From contig NC_079878.1 of the NCBI RefSeq assembly GCF_029227915.1, positions 25,879,501 to 25,943,500 of the forward strand: a stretch of DNA of 64,000 bases, in the 5' to 3' direction. Origin of the DNA: Hydractinia symbiolongicarpus (lineage: Eukaryota > Cnidaria > Hydrozoa > Anthoathecata > Hydractiniidae). The notes beneath the pieces were generated by a model. That model was not told where the DNA came from, did no database searches, and saw only the letters and a program-made list of their open reading frames with translations. Position 1 is the first letter of the stretch, and every line of letters begins with the position of its first letter. Below are positions 1-20,100 of the stretch, piece by piece. Made by a program: the position numbers and the translations under genes.

Positions 1-926
1 TTAGAAAATAACTGTATGCATTGTCGGGTTCTTTCTAATTTTTTTTTTCTTCAGAAAATTACCTAACCCCCTCCCCCCCCCCCCCCCCACAATTAATGAT
101 TTTTGTAAGTCGATGTAATAATATTTTTTGTTCCAAATCGAAAGTTCTTTTCAATAGTTTAATTAGTTTTCGAATTTACCAGCTTTCGTTTTCTGAAAAA
201 TTTGGAAATCCACCATTTTTAAAAATGGCGCATATCTCATTTTCTACAAATGCTATCGATGGGGCTTTTTTTTCTGGTAATCTACATATAAAATGGAGTA
301 AGTGTGCCAAGTTTCAGCTCTATATCATTTTTTTCCAGGTCAAAACACTTAACGACTGGACTATTATGCTGATTTTTTACTTTAGATCGCGACTATAGAA
401 TGTCGTAAATACCGTTTTATGTTTATTCTCTTTTTCCTTTCTTTGTTTATGTTTTCCTGCGTTCTCATGGGCAAATGTGACCATCCTGTGTCAGACTTTT
501 AAAATAAAAATTGCGCATGCGTATGTTGCTTGCGTTTGCGCTTGCGTAAATGCAAATTTATAGCTACCTGAAAAAAAAATTAAATTTTATATTTAAATAA
601 TCTCATAGACACTTTGATTCGATTTTGGAATCAATGAAAAAATTTGTAAAAGAAACTCAGAACTTTTGAGAAATATCGTATCTTCGTATTTTTCTATGCA
701 ATTTTATGCGGTTGCTTCTATCAAAGGCAGGAATAATTAAAAAAATTTTTGATGAAATAGACAACACTTTTGAGTAAAAAGTAAGGCCTAAAAAAGGCAA
801 AGGAAACAAACAATAAAAGATCAACGAGAAAAACATTCGGACAAAATGCATAATTCGGGCAAGTATTTTTAACAAACAACCATTTGTTGAAAACGAATAT
901 ACCTTTTCAATGAGAATATAATTAAC

Positions 927-1034
927 TAGTCGTTAGCCCGTGGAAAAATCCACGGGTTCACCCATCGCAGCTAAGCTACCTATTTGCGTGACAGACAGAC
1001 GGACGGACAGACGTATACGGGTATTATAATATAG
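927..1034. repeat. Interspersed repeat with CCGTGG/CCACGG palindrome
   Basis: The core reads as a short palindrome (AGCCCGTGG, then a few A/T, then CCACGGGTTC), followed by a run of GACAGACGGACG-type units. Two related but diverged copies of the core plus TCGCCTGTC lie in UBA5 intron 10 near 20800-20835 and 20945-20985. The shared core at three sites supports a dispersed repeat family. Its class is not known from the sequence. Confidence 0.5.
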
Positions 1035-1364
1035 ATGAAAGAAAAGAAGGAGGAAAAGCAAGATTTTGCGCATAATTGACGATTCTTACAATGATTGTAC
1101 ACAAATTTTGTTGCTTTTCAAATATATAATTTCTAAATTTTTGAAAAAAAATTAATGGAAAAATATGCGAAAGTTTTTCTGTCTGAAAAAATGGTTTAAT
1201 AATGCATCCAGCTTTCCCAGCCTTTTTGACCAGCCCAGTAGCAGTAGTAGTAGCAGAAGTGAAGAACATACTAAAAAGTGTTCCTTAAAGTTTGTAAAAT
1301 ATACTGTGTATACTGTCTCTTTTTTTATATATCCTATGAAGTTCTTCACAGCACACTACTGCTA

Positions 1365-1560
1365 ACATGAGTCTACCGACTTACCTGGAGAGGTCTTGGG
1401 TTTGATTCCCACCTAAGGCTATTGTCTAATTGGGCAGAAATTTCTGCAACTAAAATTGGAGCTTTAAACACTCCAGAACCACCTTTGGAGTCCATCACCA
1501 CCAATTAGGACGGTATATCCCTCGAAACTAGTGAGGTAAACCACATAACATATAAACCAC
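1365..1560 (+). repeat. SINE-like element with tRNA-type B-box
   Basis: A GGGTTTGATTCCC stretch at about 1398-1410 resembles the RNA polymerase III B-box of tRNA-derived SINEs. It is preceded by GGTCTTG, as in the copy near 32783. The downstream body contains GGAGCTTTAAA, also present in the copy at 6606. The A-box is poor and a tRNA cloverleaf is not convincing, so this is a diverged SINE rather than a tRNA gene. Confidence 0.4.
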
Positions 1561-2190
1561 TATTAGTACCAGCCACATTTTTCTAAAAATCAAACTGCAT
1601 GCATAGAATATATATCTTCTGTATCCTTTGAATTCATGCAATTATCAATCTTATAACACTTATGAAGATGTAAATGTTAAAATATGTAAAAATAAAATAA
1701 TTAAATTTCATGTCACATACTTAGATGTGAGTCCTTTTTTATGTGATCCCTAAAATACCTAAAGCATGTTAATTAAAAAAAATTACACCTCATTCTCAAA
1801 TCTTATTGTTGCAAAACAACTCAAAAAGTACCCAATCCTAAGGTTTAGAAGTAAGAGGATTGTAAAACCACAATCTGTGAGATCCAGCTAATAAGAAATT
1901 TTTTAATTAGGTCTTTAGTCTAACTCATTCTCCCATTTATATATGTACACTTTTTTACCAAAGGCTAAATATAGTTTTATTAATTCTTTATGGGTCACAG
2001 AAGCGAATCCCTTTGTTCAAAATCTGTTCAAAATCATCAATAAAAAACTGCTTGACAAGAGCACTTTTGACTTGAGTCCTAAATTTTTTTCCAAGGTGCT
2101 TTTTGCTAAATTGTAGGGCTTTTTTCCCTTTTTTCCAAAATAACAACAAGGGTAAAAGTTTTTCCACAAGTATGTTACTTAAGCAAAAAA

Positions 2191-2299
2191 GAACTAACTT
2201 ATGTAAAAATTATTAAATCTATAAAAATAACTTCCAGTTGTGGGTTAGATCTCCAGTGCTGCAGATCTAACCCACAAACCTTGGAACATAAGTTAGTTC
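2191..2299. repeat. Small fold-back element
   Basis: The 13-base outer arms GAACTAACTTATG (2191-2203) and CATAAGTTAGTTC (2287-2299) are perfect inverted repeats. Inside them lies a perfect 15-bp stem, TTGTGGGTTAGATCT (2238-2252) with its complement at 2263-2277, around a 10-base loop. The nested symmetry looks like a short MITE or fold-back element. No open frame is present. Confidence 0.6.
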
Positions 2300-2859
2300 A
2301 GCCTTCGAAATTAGCGACGGCAATCGGCAATTGCTGGCGCGGTTTCATTTCGCAACCGCAAAAAACTGCAGAGGCTGCTCAGATCCACTTGCTTAATGTG
2401 TTATCTGACTTTCTGAATAAGCAGCATACTAATGTTAAATAGTTTATTGTGATAAGTTTTTTAGGTTGATGCTTGCAACTTTAAAGCACTGCCTTCCACA
2501 GACATAATGCGAGCGTTAAAAACAATCAATTTAATATGGTACCCGAAATCATTAAATAAAAAATTTATTTTGTTCTGTTTATTTTTAGTTTCTTTTTCTA
2601 ACAATTTATCCAATTTATTCTTTTGTGTGAAAATAATTCACAAGTTTCGCTCAGTTACCATGGTTGAAGTAAAAAAATAATTACGCTAGATACTGTTAAT
2701 ATTTAAATTATATTTTCAAAATTGCCTACGCTTCACTTTATCGCATCAGCAAATTATTGCTCAGGGATTGCTGCTGCGAACTACTATGTTGTTAGCAATA
2801 GCTTAGCACATAGCTTAGTTACTTATTGCCTAAAAAGACGTACATGGCTAGCCTCACAA

Positions 2860-3150
2860 ATATCGAGGGGTATACCCTGTCTATTATTTTCAGGAGGGGC
2901 TATGGCTTAGATGGAGGGTCCTGGAGTACTTAATGCTCATTTTGAGCTATGCTGACCTAATTAGTAGGGCCCACGCTCCACTAGACAACTCCCAGCAACA
3001 TCCAACGGCCCACACAGTGTGCCATCTCCACAATTTCCCTCACATGGCTTGGGTTAACCCAGGGCTATGGTGATTAGTACCAATTGTTGAAATTAAGCCG
3101 GTCTGCTCAGAGAGACGAGGTTGAGTGATAAAATTGCCACTAACAATAAA
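2860..3150. repeat. Probable interspersed repeat, class unknown
   Basis: This stretch is more GC-rich than its surroundings and contains a palindromic TTGGGTTAACCCAGGG near 3050, a CCAACGGCCCACAC segment and a terminal AATAAAAAA-like tail near 3145. Composition and tail suggest an inserted retroposon. No second copy was found in the window and no coding capacity is visible. Confidence 0.25.
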
Positions 3151-4189
3151 AAAACTCACAAAACTTTTTTAGCTATGCAGAAAGAGCATGGAACTAAATT
3201 AGAAGATACAATAACAACATCATCACTGCTTTAGCCTGCTGCGCAGAAGAAGTACGCCAGATGCTGGTAAGAGCATCACTCTTGACCCTAGCATGCACAT
3301 GTAAAGGAAGACCACAAAAGAGTATTGCAAAAGTAAGATAACATATGATTTGATCATCTGATCCATAACCACATAACAACCAAATCAATAGAATCTTTTA
3401 TTTATAGCTACCAACTTGTGGTTTCATAATCCAAACAAGAAAAGCACAAATATATAATGCAAGTTTGACATTTTACCCTAAACTGAAAAAATACAAGAAA
3501 TTATACGTCTACTGGACTTCATGGGCTCTACATTTGACACACACAAAACACACAATATTTTGTAACAAAAAACAATCAAAAAAAGCAAAAGGGTAGAAAG
3601 TTCGCATAGCATACATTAACAACTTGCTAGGTCTGCCACGTAAAAATATTGATCTCCAGAGTATAAACAAATACCAATAAGAAGAAAAGTTTTAAAAACT
3701 AATTTTAAAATTTTGGCAACAAAAAAGTTTAATCCTACATGTTATATAGAAGCTTAACACATGTATTGCTGGGCTAGCTTTTAGTCGTTTCAGGCTAGCT
3801 TAGCTAGCAGTCGAATTCTGAGAAAAAAATAAAAACTTGATACTTTACGGAACATAGGTCTTTTTAATAGTATGAGAGTGTTGAGCGTTATTTATTTTTG
3901 AAATGTAAATTTTCAGTTTTTCTTGCAAAACACTAATATTAGGCAGTTTATTTTGTTTACAGAATATATTTGGTTAGCTTCAAAATAGAACAAAAAGTCA
4001 GCATTCCTGGTCTGCAAAATAGCAGCCACCGTCTTTAAATTACTCCGTGGACCCGTGGACACTAGGAGAAATATAACGTGCTATTTTAATTTTATTTATG
4101 GGTGTGTAACCACGAGAAGTGGAATCGTGTTGTTCTTTGTTAAAAACATTGATCGAGAAAAACGTAAACATTCCAAAATTTAAAGCGAC

Positions 4190-11163
<6,974 letters not shown>

Positions 11164-11456
11164 TTGTTTTTCTTCTCAAAATGAAGTATTATGAATATGG
11201 AGATAACTAAGTTTTATTATGTTTATGTACGATTACGTACGATTATTATGTACGATGGAGAAGAAAATATTTTTAGGTAGACAGAGAGTAGAAAATATAA
11301 AAAAATTAGAAGGAATATAACAACGGTTGCATTCAGCTTTGTTTTAAACGTATTTAGAATTTTTATAGCGAAACACACGTTATTTCATAAACAACATCTT
11401 AAGGCTCATTTTCTTTAAAAACAAAGCGACTTGTAACAGCCAACCTGAAGCGAGTA

Positions 11457-11462
11457 AATAAA
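11457..11462 (+). terminator. Likely UGDH polyadenylation signal
   Basis: AATAAA about 290 bases after the UGDH stop codon, followed by a second AATAAA-like motif. Position fits a 3' UTR end. Usage is inferred. Confidence 0.45.
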
Positions 11463-13262
11463 AGAAATAAACAACAAAAAATATAATTGTAGAAATAGAT
11501 TTATAGACTTTCCTTGTTGTAAAAGTGCTTTAAGTTTCGTGCAAAAAGCTTGTTCAAAACAGCAAGACAACACGTGGTAAGAAGTAAACAACAGTTAAGG
11601 ATGTAAAATACAGAACATAAGCAATATTAAGCCTCAGCCGAAATCTTGTGTTGCTTTTATAAACGAGTGTGTATGTTGTTTTTGTGTACAAGATGTTGAT
11701 ACAAATGATTGTGAATATCTTTAACATTACTTTGTTTGTGACAGAGTTTCTACAAGTGTCCAGTCTTTTTAAATCTCTCTCATTTTAATTTTTATTTTCA
11801 CTCTAAACTTCTATTTGTTTCTAGCAATATTATTTTTATTTTTCATCATAATAAATCTATGTTTTTTAGGTACAAGGGTTATAATTTTTTACTCAACAGT
11901 AAATTTTACGCAGCACAGTATTTAATAGTCCCCATCCCTTTAATTTTTACTTCCGACAAATCATTGACAATTGTACGGTTTTCATTATTGCACAACGAGT
12001 ACAAAAATGTTCGGAAAAAAGTCGAGAGCAATTGATCGAAGCTAAAAGGGTAGGACTAGATCGAAGGCAGAACTAAGCAAGAAACATGGAAATTTTTTTA
12101 CTCGTAAGTTTAATTAAAATGTTTCAGATATTACCTAGGAAATGTCTCGCTATGGACTACTGTGATAACGTTTTTTTTCTTTTTCTTTTGGAACATAAAT
12201 TAGTGTAGGCTACTTTTCATAGATTTTTTAATTTGTTAGTAAATTTCTGATGACTAGGCAAAAATATTTATTTATTAAAAATATGTATTTTATTGGAATA
12301 TTTATAGTATTAAATTTAAAAGGAATATATTTTTAGTAGTATAAGTTATATTGGTATTTTTATGTAATTATTTAGTTCATTAAATCTACAGAGTGTGGAA
12401 CTTTGAAAACTGAAATCAGACTAGAAGACCTTATGTACATTAAATATTCATTATTTTGTTGAGAAAAACCTTAAAAAGTTTGAAATGTGAATAGCTATTT
12501 CCAAAGACAATACTTTCTTTGAAACTCGTAACAAGGTGTTGTTTAAATGTCCAGTACTGCTATTTTTGGACTATTTTAAACCATTATTTTCATAACCATA
12601 ACCTTACAATATCGCAAAAATATAATAAAAAAACACTGAGAAACGTCTCAAAAGAGGCAAAAAAGTTGAAAAGGTTAAAACTGTTAGACAAAATATTTAT
12701 CAGGCACGCTGTTGTAATGTATTTCTATCTCCAACTCTATCAAGCTTATGATCATTTTTTTCTGAGCAGTACCTTCGTATGAAGTCAGTCTCTTCCATAT
12801 TTAACAATTTTTTATCATTGTTTCAAACTACTCAAGTGGAGCACAAATCGTGACAACAAAGGCGGTAAATTTTAGTACGGTTTGTGAATGTTTCCATGCA
12901 TAAGAATTTTTTAAATTTTTTTACAAAAATTTTAAAAACCCTAACCTTTGGAGCAATTTAACAAACAAAGTTATTTCTCATCTCTTTCATTCAGGGTAAA
13001 TAACATGGTCTTGCCACTTGGGAACACACCAAATGGTTCCAGCCCCAACAACCCCTTACGAACATGTCTTGCCGTCACAATATTAAAAATAAACAACAGG
13101 AACTCGAAATGATATTGAAGAAGGTTAACATGCTGCCTATGAAAAAGGTGTTTCACAACTTATTTTTTCAAAAAAAGAGATTTTTCGACTTGTCATGGTA
13201 AAAATACCGCGTTTATTTATTGACCAAACAATGGTAATTTGTCTCATTGATTTGCTAGTTAA

Positions 13263-13344
13263 AAAACTCTCAACAGAATACGACTGTTGTTAAATACGGC
13301 AATAAAACTCTCAACAGAATACGACTGTTGTTAAATACGGCAAT
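13263..13344. repeat. 41-bp perfect tandem duplication
   Basis: Two identical 41-base copies in a row (13263-13303 and 13304-13344). Each contains a small inverted repeat, CAACAG then seven bases then CTGTTG. The perfect identity points to a recent duplication. Confidence 0.85.
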
Positions 13345-14142
13345 AATCGATGTTAAAAAAGGGTAAATTAAAAAAATGTTTAAAAATCGAGCAAAAGCTT
13401 TTCAATATAAATCAAAATCAGTGCTAAAAGTGATATGGCTGATCTTTCTGCACAACAAACAAGAAATTCTACTGACCCGCGAGCTCTTCTGGGAAGTTTG
13501 ATCAATTTCTTTTAATGGCTTAGAAATGAAATGAGTACGTGTTGATAATGAGGATACAGAATATAATCGGTGGGTTAAAACTACAGAAAGATAGGTGTGT
13601 TTAGTAAAATGGTTTCAGTTCCACTTCTTGACAAGAATTCCGAGAATTGTCAAAATTCCGTAAAATAGCCATCGAACGATATGCAATGTGTCTTCTGTCT
13701 CGATTAACCAAACTATCTTTATTACGGTTATTACATAAACCGGTATAGAAACAAGGCAAATCGAAAGGAAGAAAAACGCAAAACACAAACTAGTTAAGGA
13801 AAGGAGTAAAGTTAAATTTCCCAATAATTTTATCAATAGAATAAGATCTTACTTGTTTGCGGATTTTACATTTTGACACTAATTTTTTTAGGTGAGAGAA
13901 AAACATTGGGAAAATAAGGCTTTTCCCAACGAGGTTTAGCTAGTTTTAGCTAGCTATAGCTACACGTTTTTTTAATAAGAAACATGTTTATAAGAAACCT
14001 ACATGTAGAATCTTCAAAAATTAAGAAACTTTTACTACTACATTCTATGTCTATTTCTGAAATAAGAAACCTTTTTTCTAATTAATTCTTACAATTAATT
14101 AAAGATGTTACAATCGTATTGTGTTGTTGAGAAACAAAAAAT

Positions 14143-14166
14143 GCTAGCTAGCTAGCTAGCTAGCTA
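14143..14166. repeat. (GCTA)n microsatellite
   Basis: Six uninterrupted GCTA units. GCTA/TAGC motifs are also scattered on both sides (13930-14335), so the tract sits in a simple-sequence-prone area. Confidence 0.9.
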
Positions 14167-14903
14167 TATTTTTTATTTTTAAACGAAGTAGTCCGAAAAT
14201 TAAAGGAACTTTTAGAACTAGCTATTTATTTGATATAAAAACTAACTAGGAAAATTAAGAAACTTCTTAAGAAATCTTTGGAACTAAATCCATGGAATTT
14301 TAGCCTACAAATAAAAAACTTTTAGAACTAGCTAGGCCTTTCGCCAGATTTCTTATAAAAGAAATGTGTAGTGGCCACTTGCAAATCAATTTTGAACGGA
14401 AAGCGTCATGGTGACGTTTAATCTCGACCCACCCACCCCTAAAGAAGGTCAAGCTAAAATTTTGATTTAAGCTTTTTACATAAATTTTATAAACCATTTG
14501 TGTGGGATTTCCCTTGGCGGTGACTCAATATGGGTGAGTGAATATGGCCTAGCCAAATATGCACATCTATCCATCCATCCATCTATCTTTGATTGGACAG
14601 AAAAAAAAAGTATTTAAAAAAATTGTTTCAGTTAATTTTTAAAAATATTCAAAGGAATGATACATTAAAAAGTAACAGAAATGCAAAACTTTCACTTCAT
14701 TTGATTAATTTTGCTATTACAAATCCACCTAAATTTTGACAGATACTACAATTGCCGAATCCTGTGTTCAGCGTTTGTATGGGATTTGGTCTCTTTCTTG
14801 TTTCTTATAAGCAGGTGACACAAATCGAGAAAAGTCAGGGAATTGAGGTTGCTTGTAGAACAATAGTTACCACAATTTTATTCTCGTTGAGAAAGAAATG
14901 GCG

Positions 14904-15376
14904 TAGTAGTGTTGCAGGAAAGGGGTTGGTAGTAACTCAATTTTTTGGAAGTGCAGTAGTATCAATGGAAGGTTAAAAGCTGACATCCAGTTTGTATGCA
15001 AGCGTTGCAAAGGTGAGATTATAGAGAATGAAGTATTTCCAGCTTCAATGATGTACAACAGTGGCTCGTTAGAGATAGTTGAGAACTTCTGTTACTTAGG
15101 TGATATGTTGGGCAGTGAAGGGTGTGTTGGAAGAAGTGTTACTTGCAGGATGGGTTCTGCTAGGAAAAAGTTCAGAGAGTTACTTCCTTTGTTGACTAGC
15201 AGAGTCTTGTCAATTGAGTTAAAAGGTAGGTTGTATGAAGCCTGTGTAAGAAGTGTTATGTTGTACGGTAGTGAGACATAGGCAGTGAAGCAGGAAGATC
15301 TTGACCGTTTAGAAAGGAATGATATGAGAATGATTAGGTGGATGTGTAACGCCAGTCTGAGAGTTTCTGATATTTA
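14904..15376 (+). pseudogene. Decayed non-LTR retrotransposon, 3' end of reverse-transcriptase ORF
   Basis: One reading frame gives a cysteine-patterned stretch (CCRKGVGSNSIF, then KCSS, then VCKRCKG) followed from 15048 by a segment with NFCYLGDMLGSEG, ARKKFRELLPLL, and RLYEACVRSVMLYGSET. This is the typical C-terminal thumb region of LINE reverse transcriptases. The tryptophan after GSET is replaced by a TAG stop at 15280, and the frame continues with LERNDMRMIRWMCNASLR to about 15360. TAG codons also lie at 14904 and 14907. No catalytic FADD core, endonuclease or intact ends are visible. It is a dead 5'-truncated copy. Confidence 0.8.
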
Positions 15377-15949
15377 AGAAAAATGTTTTTAAAAAGCTCT
15401 TTTGTCAGCATATGTTCAATTTATATTTGAATTTCATATTTATCATCAGCAAAAAGAGTATGAAAAGATATCTAATATAAAGAAAGTACAAATAAACTTC
15501 CACTAGGTGTGCAACATAAAAGAATTAAAATTAGTTCTTTTTTGCCTATTTAAGGCCTTTACATTTAGGTTTATACACACTTCTAAGGATTCTTACCTAA
15601 CATGAAAAAACAAGTTTCTTTCATATAAAAGAGCTAGGTGTTTTTTAAATCTGTTTATCTTTTGGTAAAATCTTTATTAGTTTATGTGATATAGGCCATG
15701 AAACTTAATTATGTGGAATTATGACATCATAAGTTGATGCTAAAATGCAACTGCTGGTATGAATGATAATCAGGATAACTAAATATTCATATTTATACAA
15801 ATATGTTCAAAATATTAAACTGGATAATAAAAACATAATTTACATCACCCCATACCTTGATAAACCTTTAAAACAACACTCCATTTATATACAGTCATGC
15901 ATTAATTAGAATAATTATCACAATTTTTTTTAAATCAAAAATCTTAAAG

Positions 15950-16400
15950 GGAACTCAAGGTATAAAATGATGTTGGACTTATGTTGCAGAGCTAAAAAAG
16001 TTGGTTACCAAGTCTTTTTAAATTTTTTAAAAATCTCTTTTCGTTCAAGATACTTACATTTAAAGAATTTCAGATTTAATTATGCTGCATATATTATGAT
16101 GCCATATTTAAATAATAGCAAATTTTGACATTTTCTGTCATCAGTAATTTTATACCTGAAAAGAAGGTGCATTTAAATTTTATCAATGCATAGATATTAT
16201 AAATTTTTTTGTCAAAATGACACTCGTTTACTTCTCCCAGGCCTCTCATTTTTTTTGTAATGACACAATAGCTTGGAATCTGCAATTTGGTTTGCAATAC
16301 AATTTTCTGAGTAACCTTGTACAAGCCTACATGTTTACTCACAAAATATGTAAGCTTTTATAAAGCCTAAGAAGTCTGGTTTTAAAAAATGGTAATACTT
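15950..16400 (-). repeat. Interspersed repeat copy, inverted relative to 57985-58440
   Basis: The reverse complement of this stretch lines up with 57985-58440: ATAATATCTATGCAT, GTGTCATTTT, AGAGGCCTGG, TAAAATTACTGAT, TTTGCTATTA and AGTCCAACATCATTTT occur in the same order in both. A block of about 55 bases (TTTTCTGAGTA with flanking CTTGTA and CTCACAAA) has the opposite orientation relative to the rest. No coding capacity is seen. Confidence 0.7.
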
Positions 16401-17144
16401 TTAATCGGGCACTGAGGTATAAAGCAATTTAATCACCAGAAACTGAAAATAAGCCATTTCCACGTTTTGCAGGTCCATGCAACGTAATATTTAGTGCTTC
16501 AGCACTTGGTGGCATATTTTTAAATTGCCAAAGCAAGAACTTGCCTTACACTGTGATATTGTTCCATAATCTGTGTCTGCAATAGAGAAACCAGTTTTAG
16601 CGATAATGTAAATTGGGACAACATCTGTTATTAAGAGGTATCAGACAGAAACTGTTAGTTACATAGAGGTTTTTGTTATGAGATTTGAAACATCAGCTTC
16701 TCTGTTCCTGAGAAAAGGATCCTTTGTAGAGAGTTGTATCTGGAGGTTTCACTGTTGGTGGGAAAACAGAAATCTTTGTTACTTAAGTTTTAAAGTTGGT
16801 ATCAATTACTATATGGTATTGATTCTTCGGGACTTATTTTCGGTGATGATGGTTTTTATACTTTTTTATCTGACTTTGTTATCTTTGTTATCTATAAATG
16901 TATTTAAAATAGGTGAAGTTTTTTGTAACTTTTAGATTTCTGTCATTGGGATTGTCCATAACAGTAAGGTTGATAAAACATTTAATTTCACTATATATAC
17001 TTTAAAGGGAAAGTTTGATTTTAGTCTAGTTTTTATTTTCTCTATAAATGCAGTAACCAGTGATGAAATCTTCTTTACAATTTCCTACTCACTGTGTAGT
17101 AACAATTTCTACTTTTCTTTCTGTTAGTATATATAAAAAATAAA

Positions 17145-20100
17145 ATGTCAGCATCAATAGAGATGGAAAAACTAAAGGCTAAAATAATTGAGCTTGAAAA
17201 CTTGCTAGAACGACAAAATAATGAAAGCATGAAAACAAGAACTAAAATAAAAGAAATGAGTTCAGAAGTGGTTGATAGCAACCCTTATAGGTATGCATGT
17301 TTGTTTGTTTTGTAACAAAAATGTATTTTTAATTATGTGCATCATATTTTCCCAAAGACCAAGCATTCATATATATTTATATTTCTTAGTCGTCTTATGG
17401 CTCTGAAGAGGATGGGCATTGTTGACAATTATGAGGTATTGTTGACAATTATGTTTAGAAAAATGTAAATGATGTGACAATTAAAACTTTATTTTATTTG
17501 CATTCGTTTATTAATTTTTGCTATTAACAGAAAATCAGAGATTACAGCATAGCTATTGTTGGTATTGGGGGCGTTGGAAGTGTCACAGCAGAAATGTTGA
17601 CCCGGTGTGGGATTGGAAAGGTTGGTAATTCAACATCATTCTTGGTTTAACATCCATTTTGATTTTGATTTTAACGTTGTTGGTGAAAAGCAGTATACTC
17701 AGTGATACTTAAAATATGATTTAACTTGTATGCTTGTATGTTTTAGTTGATATTATTTGATTATGACAAGGTAGAGCTGGCTAACATGAATAGGTACGTA
17801 CGTGATACAATAGGGTATCAGGCTTTTTTTGTCTGCTGGAAGGACAACTCTAAATTGAAAATACTAATTGACTTCCTAAATCAAGTATCTATTTCTTTAA
17901 TGAATTTTTCCCTGTTATTTCTAATTTTTCATGTTACTTTAAAGCCTACCTGACAAATTCAGCCAGAGATTCTTTTTTGCCTTATGTAATTTTTATTTTT
18001 TATTTGTCAAGCAAGCAACAATGAAATTATTCGAATTTAATGATTTATCGATCTTTGATTGAATTTACAGTGAATTAGTGTTAGGAGATTTGTTTCAGAC
18101 ATCTGGGACCATAGAATTTAAAAACTTTTGCTCTGCGAGACAGGAAATTCTCAGTTTTAGTTAACTACCTGTGACAGTTTCTTCATTAACCCTTTCTCAT
18201 GTGATGTTTTTTGGTACATGTTAAATATCTGGTTGTATTAATTTCTATTCATAGATTATTTTTTCGACCTGATCAATCTGGAATGAGTAAAGTTGATGCT
18301 GCTGTGAATACGTTAAAGTAAGATATTTCGTGGTTCAGTTTTTGCTATTCTTCTTAATAATATGTGATTTATTTAACGTACAATGATGGGACTATAGTAG
18401 AGAGTTGATTTACGGATTTAAGCAAATTTTAAATTTAATAGACAATTAGAACTATTTTCATTTTTCCACAATTGGCAGGTATTAAATTTCCAATTTGTCC
18501 TTAAAGAAGGTATTTGTCCCAGAAATATCTGAAAATACAAAAAAAAGTATCAGAAATTTGAGTGAAATGTCAAAAATATCAGAAGAATTAACATTGTGTA
18601 GACACCCTTTTTGTATATTATAGTACTAACTTTTTTGTGCTAAACATTTCTATAGATTGTTTGTGATCTTCTTTTTCTAACAGAAGCAAACCTTTAATTT
18701 ATAGAGATATAAATCCCGATGTTGAATTTGAAGCTTACAATTATGACATAACAAAAGTTGATAATTTCACACATTTTATGGAAAGAATAAGGTATGATGA
18801 CATTTTCTTGGCATTTAAATTGCCATCAACTTCTATTTTACACTAAATGTTAATTAAAACTTTCCACTTGTGGTAGTCGTAATAAAAAATACATTTTTGC
18901 ATGATGTTCTTACGCATATGTGTTTCATTCTTAATATTTTAACTAGAAACTTTTGGTAGTATACTTCTAAATGATTTGTATTGCAATACATATTTTGTGA
19001 ACAATTTGTTGGATAGCAAAAGAAATGTTAAACTTGTGCAACTTTATTTTTTAGCAAAGGAAGTCTAACCAACTGTGCTGTTGAATTAGTTCTTAGTTGT
19101 GTTGATAACTTCGAAGCAAGAATGGCAATAAATACTGTAAGATACTTTTATGATTTTCGAGTATGTAATATATTTTTTGTATAAAATAATCCATGAAATT
19201 CGTAAAAATCTTTTTACCTGTTTAAAATGCGAGTTTTTCTTTATTTCAGGCTTGTAATGAGCTTGGTCAGCCGTGGTTTGAATCTGGTGTCAGCGAAAAT
19301 GCAGTATCTGGTCATATTCAAGTTATTCTACCTGGCGAGACAGCATGCTTTGCAGTAAGTCGTTAAATTCTTTTTTGTGTAAAAAAAATATTTTAATGAT
19401 ATGTCAAAAGATGACAGCTGCAAGTACCGAAAAGGGGATTACTGTAGATGTTTTTGGCAGGTAAATTGAATTTCCCACGGACATACAACTAGTCTTATGT
19501 AATACCAACACGGAGCCTAGACAGGCTTGGTATTGATGTGCAATACAAGAAGTGTGAGTAAAAGTAAATGCATTTCACTTTTGTAGTGTGCACCTCCACT
19601 TGTTGTAGCGTCTAACATCGACGAAAAGACATTAAAAAGAGAGGGTGTGTGTGCAGCATCTTTACCGACTACAATGGGAATTGTGTCAGGATTCTTAGTA
19701 CAAAATACGTTGAAGTAAGTATTATCGAATCATTCCCTTGAGTAAAAGGTGAAGCATCAATACCTACCACTGTTGGAATATCAAACATTTTTTAAGCATT
19801 TGAAAAATGTAAAAAATAGATTTTACATTTTGCCATTTCCTTTAATTACAGAATTTTCAACAGAAAAAAATTTAAAAACAATTGCTAGCCTTAAATTTGT
19901 GAACGTGTAAAGGCTTTTACTTTCATGTGTGTATTTTACAGACCAGAGTAATAAAAAAAATTAAAATTGAAAGGTCTTAAGTCAACCTATTTAAAAACTA
20001 CTTACTAAATTGAGAATGATAAAAAGGGTTTTACATGTCCAATGTACTTGATCCATTATCAAAGTATGGCTGGCTAAATGACGAAAAAAGGGCTAAATTT

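Larger units (their letters stand above)
1..4189. other. Intergenic region upstream of UGDH
   Basis: No coding sequence is supported here. The short open frames are AT-rich and match no family I recognise. Visible contents are a poly-C run at 73-88, a short AGT/AGC run near 1240-1260, a SINE-like unit with a B-box (1365-1560), a fold-back element (2191-2299), an unidentified interspersed-repeat-like stretch (2860-3150), and a repeat with a short palindrome (927-1034). The last few hundred bases must contain the UGDH promoter, but no clear TATA box or initiator stands out. Confidence 0.6.
11164..17144. other. Intergenic region between UGDH and UBA5
   Basis: About 6 kb without a supported host gene. 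It contains the UGDH 3' end, a 41-bp tandem duplication (13263-13344), a (GCTA)n run (14143-14166), scattered AAGAAACTTTTAGAACTAGCTA-like motifs (13990-14340), an ATCC-rich run near 14563-14587, a decayed LINE reverse-transcriptase end (14904-15376) and an interspersed repeat copy (15950-16400). The 1 kb before 17145 presumably includes the UBA5 promoter, but no clear element is visible. Confidence 0.6.

Noticed and set aside
2722-2910. 62-codon frame near 2.8 kb
   Set aside because: No family similarity and it overlaps a repeat-like stretch.
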